DNA of 64,000 nt from Alnus glutinosa (lineage: Eukaryota; Streptophyta; Magnoliopsida; Fagales; Betulaceae), in assembly GCF_958979055.1 (NCBI RefSeq), contig NC_084892.1, forward strand, positions 23,958,001 to 24,022,000. Direction: 5' to 3'. Below are positions 1 to 11,400 of the stretch, piece after piece. A program made the position numbers and the translations under genes. Position 1 is the first letter of the stretch, and each line of letters begins with the position of its first letter. The notes beneath the pieces are model-generated. The model searched no databases and was not told the origin of the DNA. It saw only the letters and a list, made by a program, of their open reading frames with translations.

Positions 1-965
1 TCCCTATTGTAACTGCCTGTCATATATATCCCATTGCAATTCTTTTTGTGAAGTGTTCATATGCTTAAAGGGAATAATTTTTTTTTTTTTTTGGTTGAAG
101 AATTATAAGCACAAGTGCCTTGTTCCATCATATCTTTAGGGTGATAATCTGTATACCAGCCTCTCTTTATTAATTGAAAAAGTCAAAGATGATGAAGAGC
201 CTGTTTGAGATTGAGTTGAAAAATAAAGTTTTAATTTTCAAGCATTTTTCAAAAGTGTGTTTTGGCCTTTTTCAGGGCAAAAAAGTTAAAGAAGGTTTTT
301 TTGAGTTTTTTTTAACCAAACAGACTCGTTTTTACTTTTGCATAACTTTTTATGTAATAAAAATACTTTAAAAGCTCCTAATCGCAATCACAAACAGGTA
401 CGATTCGTACGAAGTACTTTTGCATTGTCAAAGTTCTTGGCCCTCACCAAGTGGGAAAACGTATTAAGCAAGTCTTGATGTGAATCTTTAACTTTTCTAG
501 CATACATACATACATATTATGTATAACCTAGACGTGAATATGAATGTGAAGAGATTGAAAAGGATGAACTGAATTGACTATTCGAGGGTTGTCAAACCTC
601 CACACAAGAATGCATTAATTTGCGTTGTGGACTATGAACAATTACAAGATTGAGGGATTTTATACAAAGAAAGGGGCTACCGACCCTTTTTCTACTTCAA
701 CAAACTCACTCAATCTAAGTTAAGGAATACCAGAACAAAAATGATAGATTTACAATTCTTTTATAAATTGTTAACACATGTCAAAATGTAATTGGAGTGT
801 TAAATTTTTTTTTTTAGAATAAATGTATAATAAATTCATGAGTAAACACGCCTTTTGTGATCACTTCTTCGGTTTTTAAAAATTGATTTTAATTGCTTAG
901 CTTTGTCACGGATTTTAATTTTTTTTTTTTAAAAGTGTTTTGAGTCGAAATGTTATTTGAATAAA
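1..965. other. Intergenic, AT-rich, no gene seen
   Basis: I see no coding pattern, RNA gene or clear terminal repeat here. There are short homopolymer T and A runs and no convincing long open frame. The short frame at 174-371 is lysine- and phenylalanine-rich and looks like translated AT-rich DNA. Confidence 0.5.
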
Positions 966-1130
966 TTAAGCACAACATTCAATAGAAATAACATCAACAA
1001 TGCAAATGGAAATATCCTCAATAACTACTTGTTTCTTGTTAAGAGAAAGTGCTTTCTTCGCAAGACGGTGCCCAACCCCATTAACGAAACGCCTGGTATG
1101 ATTGACCTTTGAAATTGGTACTTCCATATG
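966..1130 (-). pseudogene. LINE RNase H-like domain fragment (C-terminal end)
   Basis: Read on the minus strand, this frame contains VNHTRRFVNGVGHRLAKKAL. That resembles the last helix region of plant non-LTR retrotransposon RNase H domains (RVT_3 type), where the usual pattern is H-V-R-R-x-x-N-x-V-A-H-x-L-A-K-x-A. The tail VVIEDISICIVDVISIE also fits the usual W/V-E-D-x-P-x-x-I ending. Only about 50 residues remain and no reverse transcriptase lies next to it. It is a decayed fragment, not a gene. Confidence 0.55.
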
Positions 1131-1160
1131 TTTTTCATCTAATAAAGTGACGCCCGTCAA

Positions 1161-4100
1161 GTGATGTTAGCATATTTCACCACATAATATTAAAATAATA
1201 ATTATCTATTTTTAATAAACACTACAAAATTTAAACCTAAAAATAAGGAGAAGGAGATCGAAAATGTAAAAAAATATAAAGATAGGTCTCTTTTTCTTTC
1301 ACACAATGAACTTTTTTTTTTTTGACATGTTCACATATCAGAGTTCGAACTATAAGGCGTAATCCCCGGTCGATAGAGTTCACCCTTGATGACGTACACA
1401 ATGAACTTTCAAGATACGGGTGAGAAGACAGAATTAGGTATTGAGATTAAATAAAATTTGAGGAGCTTACATATAGCTTGAATGCTTGATACTTCCTTTT
1501 GTTTAAACGTTTCCCGGAGACGTCGTTTTGCATTTAAATGAAGTTATATAATATCTGGACCGTTAATTTTTATTATCGAAGTATCTATACAACCGTCGTC
1601 ATTGATTTTGGTCTCGCCGTTCCCACCTCTTCGGTCCCACCGAACACATCAGCAACTTGAATAAAATAATGGCCAAAGATCACGAGAAGGAAAAGGGTGA
1701 AAGAAGATAAGCCTTTGTCAGACATATCTTCCTTACGAGAATTAATATGATTCACACGTTATTCAAGAGTTTTATTTTCAATTTTAATTAAACATTATCT
1801 TATAGACAATAGAGAGAGATAGTTACTAAAAATTAAATAAAGTTAAGTTTTTCATTTCTTTTTATTTTTATTTTTATTATTTTTTATTTTTTTAAAAAAA
1901 AACACAAAATCATACTCAAACCCATTTACATAGTTTTGTGATTTTTTGTTTAATAAAAAAGTCAATAATTATGTCAATATATAGTTGTGTGATGAGGTGG
2001 CAACATTTCATATTTCTAATTCTTATAATAATTTTTAGGAGTGAGATTTTATATTGTTAAGTTATCTGAAATTCGGTCAATTTAAGAGAGTGAGTTGTAG
2101 AATGCACTTGTTCCGAATAGGTTAAGCAGTAGGCCTTGCATGTTAGGTCGTTTAGAGCAAGTAGATTTCGCCGCCCATTTTTTGGGTTGTTCGAATTTTT
2201 CTAAAATTCGGACAGCCTAATAATAAAATCATCATGCATTGATGATTCTTATAATGATATTTGATTGAAATTATATTCCTTGATGGAGAAAACGTAATAA
2301 AGGAATTGATATTAAGAAGGGGTCTTAAACCTAGTTTCTGTAATGTATATGTATAATTACTCTATCTATAAAATTAAGCTAATTAAATGGTATAAACAAA
2401 CGAAATTCTCTTTAACAAGAAGTTATGAGCATGTGTTTCTATTCAAATCATATGAACATGCATAATTTATATATGTATAACTTATTACCTAACATTGTTT
2501 GGCAACTCATTTAATGTCATTCATATATCACATAAACGTTTTATTTTTATTTAATAATTATTAGACAATGAATTATAGATATTAGATAAGAACCAATTAT
2601 CTATTCTTTGATTTTAAAAAAGTTTTTGAAATTATGTTTGGTAACCGTTTCAAAAAGTAATCTCACTTTTCCAAACCAAAAAATACAATTTTTTTTTTTT
2701 TCAAAACATTTAATAAACCATTCACTTTTCAAAACACAAAACACTTTTCTAATAACAAAATACAACGCATTTTTTAGAATTTTTTTTGCACCTTCTTATA
2801 AGAATATTTTGAGAAAAATTGGTGCTTAATTTTTTAAGTGTATAATTGACTTATTATTTATAGATCTTGTGATTGCTCGGGTGCTCGGGTCTTGTAACAT
2901 CCAGATGCTGCCTATTTAAGTAAGGCTAAAAATATTAAAAAAAAGAAAGAAAGGTGTGACCACGTGGCCGCCTTCAACGGAAGATAGGGGTGGTTGTGTG
3001 ACCACCCAACTAAATAAGGATAACCGCTATTCTTTTTATTTTTATTATTTATAAGTAAAAAGTCGGCACCACACTTGTTTGTTCAAAATAAGCACATTTA
3101 AATTATTTAATGTTTGCTTCTTTGAAAACACAAAAAAAAAAAAAAATTAAAAAGAAATAAAATTAAAAATTAAAAATTTACCAAACAAGTTTTTTAAGTG
3201 GACTATAAAAAAATAAAAAAAAATCTAAAAACCATTAACAAACATGTAACTCTATTAGCATATGGTTAATTAAGTAGTGAGTTTTGAAAATATATAGTCC
3301 AAGACTCCAAACAACACCGAAAAAGGGGGTTGAATATGTGCTCTCAATATAATGTGGAATCTAAAAATTGTCAACCACACCAACATTCCCCATATATATT
3401 GAAACTTTGAAAAAGCAACAAATCTATCAACAATAGTAATATGGTGACAAAGTGGAAACGTTTTACAAAATTCTTTAAAAGTAAAACTATTATGAGATAG
3501 CCAAACCCAATGAATCAATCAATTATATAAGAACGATCGAGATATTATAAGATATTCATACTTACAAAACCTTTGAAATTAACACAATCTTATAGAATTG
3601 TACAAGCAGGCGGTTATTAATCGCAATTAGTCGCTATCCACATATACAGGTTTAGGATTTAGGATAAGCGAATAGGGTTAATAACCGCATCTGCATACCA
3701 AAACGACGTCGTTTCATATAAAATACTATGGCTTAAGAAAAACACAAAACAGACCCAAAATATTTTCAAAATCGTTTAAAATAATAGGGGCCTAAAAGAC
3801 TAAAATAGACCCAAAAAGCTTATTACCTGAGAGGCTGATAGCAGTTAATAACATAACTGCATTTCGCATCCGCATGTACATCCCTACAACTTTGTACTAG
3901 ACAAGCAACCAGTAGCTCTCCCAAAACCTTTGGACAATATTTTTCTACTTGGTCTCTTTTATCGGAACTTCAATAGGTTTCAGTTGTTGTTGATGAATGA
4001 TTGTGGTTTACAACAATGACTCTAGGAAAGAAGCAATTGAAAGCACAAAAACATGAGTTTTCTCTCTTAACAAATGAAGGAATAGGCTCTTTGTTCTATG

Positions 4101-4960
4101 GAAATAATGTCTCAAGTCTCTTGAAAAATCGTGCTCCAAAAGCCTTTAAATAGACTTGGAAAAGTAACCTTCAAATCTAAAAGTCGGTTTTCCAAATGTT
4201 GCAAATTTCTAGTGCTCATTCGAATGCAAATTTTTAGTGCTCGTTCAAGTAGCACAAGGTCTGTACCCGGCCATTATAGACGAGATTGCAAATGAGGCAT
4301 TCTGTCCAGATTTTCAATCTTTTCTTTACAATCCATTTTGACTTAGTAAATATTAGATTGAAATTTTTTCATTAAAATACAAGTCGTGTCATTTTTTAGT
4401 TAGCTTTCTAACACAACCAAGTTTGCTTCAATTAGAGCTCAAATCAAAAATTATGACCATTTTAATTCAACTAGGTCAATGTTGACGGTATACACAAACT
4501 AGAATACTCATGTCTTGAATTTATGTTTTCTATCGACTTAACCCTAAAGTTAAAACTTACTGCCAAACACATTTTGATACAGAATTACCACCACTAAAAG
4601 CCTCACACGTTTTTTTATTGCCACGTATGGTTGACAATTGACATGATTGTCGTTTTGATCTTGAGTTTCTCCTTAACAAATGCTATGTATAAAAGTCCTA
4701 ACCAAGACAACGAGACATGATGCTTGCGTTGTCGTTATGGAGTCCCGTATTTGACACGTATATTCCAAAGCCAAAGGTGTTAAGGTGTTAGTCAACGGAG
4801 TCGCTCTCCTATCTAACCGAACCCAAGACCAACCCAACGCACTCCCACTTCCAAACCTCACCGTTCAACATCTCCATTATGTTTCACTCCATTAGCCCAT
4901 TGTGCTCACCTAATTAAACTACTATTTTCACAAAACGCACTTCCGATTAGCTCCACTCTC
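1161..4960. other. Intergenic with decayed repeats, no gene seen
   Basis: No supported gene lies here. The stretch is AT-rich with many A and T runs. 3600-3895 begins with a gttattaatcgcaattag-like end and closes with catccgcatgtacatcccta. That ending resembles the ends of plant hAT elements, but I could not find matching duplications. Short frames at 2608-2829, 3270-3518 and 4673-4861 have no recognisable domains. Confidence 0.45.
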
Positions 4961-4968
4961 CCACCTCC

Positions 4969-4977
4969 ATATATATG
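4969..4977 (+). promoter_or_regulatory. Possible TATA box of the small membrane protein gene
   Basis: A catatatatg motif sits about 60 bp before the ATG at 5036, in a more C-rich leader than the flanking DNA. The spacing allows a short 5' leader. This is a positional guess; no transcription start is visible. Confidence 0.3.
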
Positions 4978-5035
4978 CGAATCGCCGAAACCCAATTCAA
5001 TCTCTCTTCAGCTCACTATTCCGACGTTACCCACT

Positions 5036-5389
5036 ATGTTTTTCACCTCCATACTCACCCGCCTTACCTCCCGTTGGCCAGTCATCGTCTATGCCGCCAC
5101 GTGGACGACCATTCTAACGGTGATGGTGGCGGTGGCGTCGTTCGCGCCGGAGGTTGCATTCGTATCGGCGATATCCTCGTCCTCTTCGTTCTCGAAAGCG
5201 TGCGTGACGGAAGGGTCCGTTAGAGTGCCGTTAGACTTGCCGGGAGAGATCTTCTGCTTCCCTGCTCACCTGTTCAGCAAGTCTAAGATTGATCTAATCG
5301 TCCCTCCTGTCTTTGCTGCGGTTGTGGTGGCTGGGTGTTCTTGCCTTGTGCGAGCTGTGGGCCTTTGGGAAGCCGATCCGGCCCATTAA
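5036..5389 (+). CDS. Small plant-specific two-span membrane protein, 117 aa
   Basis: This single-exon frame stands out because its base use is GC-richer than the surrounding AT-rich DNA. The protein has a short N terminus (MFFTSILTRLTSRWP), a hydrophobic span at about residues 15-37, a loop with FSKACVTEGSVRVPLDLPGE and FCFPAHLFSKSK (about 52-84), and a second span at about 86-107 ending VRAVGLWE. I recognise this arrangement as an uncharacterised small protein family conserved in flowering plants. Its function is unknown to me. The ATG at 5036 is chosen because the conserved pattern begins there; an overlapping frame from 4975 has unlikely composition. The stop is at 5387-5389. Nothing nearby suggests a pathway. 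Alternatives are a longer spliced form or a pseudogene, but the frame is undamaged. Confidence 0.8.
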   Translation: MFFTSILTRLTSRWPVIVYAATWTTILTVMVAVASFAPEVAFVSAISSSSSFSKACVTEGSVRVPLDLPGEIFCFPAHLFSKSKIDLIVPPVFAAVVVAGCSCLVRAVGLWEADPAH

Positions 5390-5504
5390 TATATATTTTT
5401 TATTTTGTTTTTTGTTTTTTCAACTAGTATAATAATTAAGAAAAGAGGAACTTTATTATTTTTGCGATTTAATTTTTTCGAAGAATCTTCTCGTACCACA
5501 GGTA

Positions 5505-5940
5505 TGATTTTTGATGCGTTCCAAAATGGCCAAGATTCCTACAATTTTATTTTAAAAAAATTTAGATTATCAAATTATGTGAATTTAGGTCATTTCTTGC
5601 ATCGAACAGCATAAAAAATGCTACATATTAAAAATGTGACATTTTAATAATTAGAATTATGCATATTTTTATCATGTTCTTAACACTTTAATGGCTTCTA
5701 AAAGCTTTAAGCAAAAAACAATATTTTGGTTTAATAAAAAAGAAACGTCTTTTAAAAATTTTAAAAAAAACTTTTTGAAATGAATTTTGTTGTTGTTGTT
5801 ACCTTGTTAACATGTCATATTTTTAATATGTACCATTTTTATGTCGTTCGATGCATGAAACGACCTAAATTCACATAATTTAAGAATTTATAATTTTAAA
5901 AAATTTGAAATTATAGAGAATTTTAATCTCCAAAATGAGT
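5505..5940. repeat. Fold-back MITE-like inverted repeat
   Basis: The left arm around 5565-5640 contains caaattatgtgaatttaggt, then gcatcgaac and acatattaaaaatgtgac. It is matched in reverse complement by the right arm around 5812-5890, and weaker pairing extends outwards to the given limits. The loop holds no coding sequence. The outer ends and target duplication are not clear, so the superfamily is unassigned. It starts about 115 bp after the stop of the small membrane protein gene. Confidence 0.6.
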
Positions 5941-6119
5941 CTATAATTATGTGTCTTCACTTCGAACAAGTGATTGTGAGAGACTATTTATAAAACTCAC
6001 CTGATCAAATAAGTGAGTGAATAACTTAATTAATTTTTATTTAATTAAATAAATTTATAAATAATCTTTCACACAATTAGGTAGCCGAATATTGTCATTC
6101 TCCCTCTATTTCTTTTCAC

Positions 6120-6310
6120 TTCTTCCAAAAATATCAAATTAAAAACATTCTAACTTTTTTACACTTTTTATATCACATCAAGTATATTTTATTATTATTC
6201 AAATAAAAAAATTCACTACAGAACAAAATTTTTTTACTTTTTTATAAAACATTTTTAAATTTTATATCACATCAATTCCTTCTTATTCTACAACACACAA
6301 ATATTTCACA
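6120..6310 (-). repeat. Partial copy of the recurrent 'gtgatataaa' MITE family
   Basis: In reverse complement this segment carries the same internal blocks (tgatgtgatataaaa, gtagtgaatttttt, then an AT-rich stretch) found at about 12484-12805, 16985-17180, 35335-35633 and 36378-36624. The terminal tgtttgg motif of the fuller copies is not clear here, so this copy looks truncated or diverged. Confidence 0.5.
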
Positions 6311-6327
6311 ACACAATTACTTACCAA

Positions 6328-6549
6328 TCAAGCCCCGTACCTTTCATCCAAATCGTCTATCATTCGAAGAAATAATTGTATCCTCATCCCAAAATCAAAT
6401 GGTGGGCCGTCATATACGGGATTGATATGGATTGAGAGTGACGAAGGACCCCTCGAAGGAAGGGCAATTGAACCACCCATGATATAGTTTTTAAGGTGGT
6501 CAACCACCGCCTCTTTTGGGAGTAATCCAATGTCACCTAACCTTGGCAT
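6328..6549 (-). other. Unrecognised open frame, possible gene fragment
   Basis: A 73-residue minus-strand frame with mixed, protein-like composition (…GGSIALPSRGPSSLSIHI…, …FDFGMRIQLFLRMIDDLDER…). I do not recognise a domain. It lies between two MITE-like repeats and could be a retrotransposon remnant. It is listed because its composition differs from the AT-rich background. Confidence 0.2.
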
Positions 6550-6720
6550 GTTCTGGGTTGGCCCACCCTTCCATCTTGGCTTTACCTTCTATTATTTTTT
6601 TTATTTTTTAAGTCTCCCGTTCATGATTGAAATAATAACAATAACTTAGTTATATTTTTATAATAGAAATTAAATTCATCTTTAAATGTTTTAATTACGA
6701 GATTAAAATAATAAAAATTA

Positions 6721-7084
6721 GGGGTAATTACCTTTTCCCCACATGAACTACCAAAAAATGCGCGATACTCCATGAACTACCAACTCGACCAAAATAGAGC
6801 ATTCAACTACCAAAGATAATCATTTTCCCCCATTCCGTAAGTCATACGCCGTTTTACCCTCATTTTCTTCCTCTTTTCCCCCCATTAACTACCATCATCT
6901 TTCAACATGCCCCCATATAAAACGACACATGACCCGTTGACCGTTTGTTTTAACCCCTTTGACTGACGGAAGGGGGAAAAATGGTTGTTTTTGGTAATTG
7001 AATGCTCTATTTTGGTCGAGTTGGTAGTTCATGGGGGCATTGCGCATTTTTTAGTAGTTCATGGGGGAAAAAGGTAATTACCCC
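6721..7084. mobile_element. MULE-type MITE (364 bp) with 9-bp target duplication
   Basis: The element begins ggggtaattaccttttcccc and ends with its near reverse complement (gggggaaaaaggtaattacccc). It is flanked on both sides by the 9-bp direct repeat taaaaatta (6712-6720 and 7085-7093). Long inner arms pair as well: catgaactaccaa and ctcgaccaaaatagagc on the left, and gctctattttggtcgag and ttggtagttcatg on the right. A 9-bp duplication and long terminal inverted repeats are the signature of Mutator-like elements. It encodes no protein. A second copy lies at 39717-40122. Confidence 0.85.
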
Positions 7085-7264
7085 TAAAAATTAAGTTATA
7101 CGAAGATAACTTATTTATTAATTGAGATTAATTTTGTGGTGCATGAATGTGGTTTCTCTCATCCTGAACAAGTACTTAAGAAAGCGAGTACCTCCATAAA
7201 AGAATTTAAAATAGCGTTTGGACTAAGTTTGACAGTATCAAGTCCTACCCCTGCAGGATATCTC

Positions 7265-7690
7265 ACATTAGGGAGGCCACCCCCTCAGGTTTGTTTAAAG
7301 TTAATTGGGATGTAGCAGTGGATAAAAAGAAGGGGCGGATCGAATATGACCTTATTGTAAGGGATCATGAAGGGGTTGTCTTGGCTACGCGGAGTACTAT
7401 TAAGAATTTTCTAGCAACACATGAAGTGGATGAATTGCTGGCAGCTCTTCATGTTATAGAAACAAGAAAAGAAATGGACTTTCATGATATAACACTGGAG
7501 GGAGATGTTCAACAGATTGTTAATGCGATTAAAATGCCAGATAACAATTGGAGTAGCATTGGTCATATTATAGATGACATCAAACTAGAGCTGAGACGGC
7601 TGTGATCTGCGATCTTGGAGAATTGACCATGTCAAGCAAGATGCGAATAAACAGCTGATATTATAGCCAAAAAAACTATTTTGTATATCA
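7265..7690 (+). pseudogene. LINE RNase H-like (RVT_3) domain remnant
   Basis: The frame contains PSGLFKVNWDVAV, then an IVRDHEGVVLATRS block, an EVDELLAALHVI block and LEGDVQQIVNAI. This is the order of motifs in the RNase H-like domain at the C-terminal end of plant non-LTR retrotransposons. After the stop near 7603 the expected W-R-I-D-H-V-K-Q-D-A-N block continues in another frame (about 7615-7655), and the following A-D-I-I-A-K block is shifted once more. It is therefore broken by at least two frameshifts. No reverse transcriptase is present upstream. Confidence 0.7.
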
Positions 7691-8203
7691 TAGATAGAGT
7701 TTGGGTTGAAGAAATTTTAACTTGTATCTGCAGTATTATATTTAGGAAGTTTGTGCCTCTAGATGATTGAAGTACACAGGGGCGGTGCCAAAGGGTTTCC
7801 CCCAAAAATAAAAATAAAAATATAAAATTTTACCCTTTATTTATTTTTTATTTTCTTAGTTTTGGCCCTCCGAATTTTTTTTTTCTCAATTTAGCCCTCC
7901 AAAAGTTTAAAACCTGACTTCGCCCCTGGAAGTACATTCAATAAAGATTATTATATTATTAAAAAAACATACAAATCGAATTCGAATTAAATTTATATAT
8001 AGGAACGAATTGTCCAACAGGCTTACTGATTTAAAGTTCTAATTAGAATAGACAAATATAAACTGGCAAGAGAGAAAGGGAAAGTCCAAATTCATTAAAT
8101 AAAATAGCATAATTCTTAGGAAGAAAGTGCAAGTTCTTCACAAAACATCAAAGCAACGATCAATCGATAAGAGAGCTTCAGGCACAAATCAAGCAGCCAT
8201 TGT
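7691..8203. other. Intergenic, short GC-ended repeat, no gene seen
   Basis: Around 7780-7930 the sequence runs from caggggcggtgccaaagggt to acttcgcccctgg, a weak inverted pair of a kind common at plant transposon ends. Nothing coding is visible. The dehydrogenase gene's 3' untranslated region probably occupies the end of this interval. Confidence 0.35.
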
Positions 8204-8426
8204 TTAAGGTTTTGAAACTGAATGAACCAACTTGTTGCTGAAGTCCCACAGCATTTTAGCCAACGCTGAATCTCTGGCAAACTCACTTGGTCGCGTCTCA
8301 TTGCAGTCCACGTAGTACTTTCCACTCACACCTTTCAGACTTGGGTGGAGTGAAACATAGCAGGTCGTGGCTGCTCCCTGTAATAGATATATATAATTCC
8401 ATTATCCACCCCCCTTTTTTTTTCTT

Positions 8427-8466
<40 letters not shown>

Positions 8467-11400
8467 TATTTTTATAAGCAAAGATGACAGTCACATATTT
8501 TCAAACCATGATAAATTATCAGTTATATAAGAATTTAAATTTCACTTAATCCTATTGAATTGTTGCCTTTTTGTAATTACGTCCATAAATTTAAAAAACT
8601 TTCAATTTAGTTTATTTATCTTTTAATTTTTTTCAATTTCACAAATTCGTTAAAATTTTATGTTAAATTATATAAAAAATCCCAAAATATCACTTTTTTT
8701 TATTAAAAAAAAAAAAAAATCAAAGATTCAATATTTTTGCAAATTATATTAAATCCTGACCAATGCCTAAATCCTTGCATTTTTTTTTTAAAAAAAAAGA
8801 AAATGATGGGCATTTCGAGAATTTTGACAAGATTATTTTTAACGGACAAGTGAAATTAAAAAAACTTGAAAGATATATACATTAAATTGAGAGTTTTTAA
8901 AGTTTAAGAGAAATAATTGTAAATACGATGGAAATTCAGAAAAATTAAATAAAGCTTTCCCTTAAATTTATAAATAAAAAAAAACTATTATTTTATCGTG
9001 AAATAAATTATATTAAACTATGTTAATTTACCTGAGGTACGTTCTTCCATATGTAAAAGGTGACCACGTGCAGCATCCCTGCATATATAGATAACCAAAT
9101 TATGAAAAACTAAAAAGGTGGGGGCCGGGGGGGGGGGGGGGGGGGTGGGCCGGGGGGGTGCCACTTGGTTTGAAGTTTCGAATTTTGAAAAGAATTTTTT
9201 TTTTTTTTTTTTTAAAAAAAAAATAAAAAAAAAAAATTAAGAATTAATCCGTAATATCCTTTTCTTTTTAATTTTAAATTTTTTTTTTAATGTTTTGACT
9301 GATCAAATTCTAGCTTGAATATAGAGCGTACTCATCAAAACGGCAGAATATCTCATGAGAGGAGTCATTATCAATCCTGGGTGGACTGAATTAACTGTAA
9401 TGTTTACACCTTCTTCCTGCATTTCGTTTGAGAAATATGATCAATGAATTAGTATAATACATGCTGCAATATTATGTGATTGAAATATATTAATTAGCGT
9501 GGAAAAGCTGTGGGGATTAATGACGAGCCTGCTCTAATCACCTTGAATTTATCCCCCCAAAAAGAAAGATAAAAAAGAAGAAAGAGAAAATTTCATCTTT
9601 GTAGTTAGCCTAAATTACAAATTACTTTATTTGGTATTAAAATTAATTTAGAGATCCTTGTTGTTGGCTTAATTTACAAATCACTCTTTAGATTAAATTC
9701 CGTTAAAAAATTTGACAAATTCCGTTAGGCGCCATGTTAACGCTAATAAGATGACATGTATCAATTTTAATAAAAGAATATAAATAAATAAAACTTAAAA
9801 AATTGTTTTAAAAAAAATTGAAAAGAAAAATATGGGTGACCGTATGACCCCCTAAATGCATTTTGGGGTGGCTGTGCACCACCCCAGGCCACCTATAGGG
9901 GTGGAGAGTGCCAGAGCGGCCTCCCCCATAGGCCACCCCATATGTATTTCGGGATGACGCATTACCTTTGAAAAATTTGTAATTTAGATTAATCATATGG
10001 ATCAATAATGTAATTTTTTTTTAAAAAATAAAAACAAAAAAAATTCACCATACAAGTGACAACTTTAATTTAATGATTAGAGTAGTATTACCTGCAAACG
10101 ACGAGACAGCTCATTAGCATGTAATATGTTTGCTAATTTGGATTGCCCATATGCCCTTTTGTCGGAATAACTGAAGCAAAGATGATGAAGGGCAACATCA
10201 CAAATCTAATATTGAAAAAATGATTGGAGGTAACAAACAATAGTCCCCGATCACCTTCTTTTTTATTTTTTAATAAAAAAATTAAAATTTATCTTTCGAT
10301 GGTCACATCAAAGCATAAATTTTAATTTTTTTTATTAAAAAAGCAAAAAGAGAGTGATAGGGGACGAAAACCGTCCCATGTATTAACTCTCCTAATACTT
10401 ATATTTATATGTAAAATTTAATATGCATTGTCAATTTGTCATCAAGTGAAATTTATAATTCTAAAGTTTATTTTTTAAAAAATAAAAAATAAAAAATGTT
10501 TTCAAAACCATTAACAACATAAAATATTTGTCTGCAATTTTTTTTTTTTTTTTTTTATTGTGATGTGACATAAAATTAAGGTTAAATATATAATAAACCT
10601 TGAGTCGACGTGCGATTTGAAAATAGTCTCACTTTTTAATTTTAAACGTTTACTCCTTAACTTTTTTGCGTTTTTGAATTGGGTTCTTCCGTTCATTTTC
10701 CATCCAATTTTGAATGGACTGAACCACCCCTAAGGGTTAAACCTTCTAATTTTTTTTTTAGGACCCAATTCAAAAATGCGAAAAAATTAAAGAGTAAATG
10801 TTTAAAATTAAAAAGTGAGGAATTATTTTCAAATCGGGTGTCAACTCAAAAATTTATTATACATTTACCTTAAAATTAAAAGTAATTTTGAGTGTTGAGT
10901 TATTTGTTAATATTTTTACCTTTTTACTAAAAAAAAAATAATGATTAAAAGGTACGTTGCTAGAATTACCCATTAAACATAGAGAACTGATTCCCGTACA
11001 ACACTTTTACAACAAGTGTACAACAGCTCTCTCACATGGGGTGGGCTCCACGGTGTGTAGGGTCCACCCCATGTGAGAGGGCTGTTGTACACTTGTTGTA
11101 ACAGTGATGTATTTCTATCATTTTTCTTAAACATACCCTAGTACCCATATATGTCTTTGTCTTTGGTCCAGAACTAGTGATTAGGGATGCCATTATATAT
11201 ATATATATTTACATGTATACACAAAAGGGGATGAGAAATTTAAACTAGTGACTTCCACTTCATGATGCGTAGTTTCCAACCGATTAAATTATCCCTCGGG
11301 GACGGAATGCCATTATATTGGCGTACGGTCAGAAGACTTTTGCTCCTTTTTGTTATTCATATAATTTTTTTAAAAATTATTATTAAATAAAATAATTTTT

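Noticed and set aside
3600..3895. Possible hAT remnant ending catccgcatgtacatcccta
   Set aside because: The right end resembles hAT termini, but I found no matching left end or 8-bp duplication.
4975..5223. Alternative 82-codon frame overlapping the small membrane protein
   Set aside because: The composition (histidine/glycine-rich) is unlike a real protein, and the overlapping frame at 5036 has a conserved pattern.
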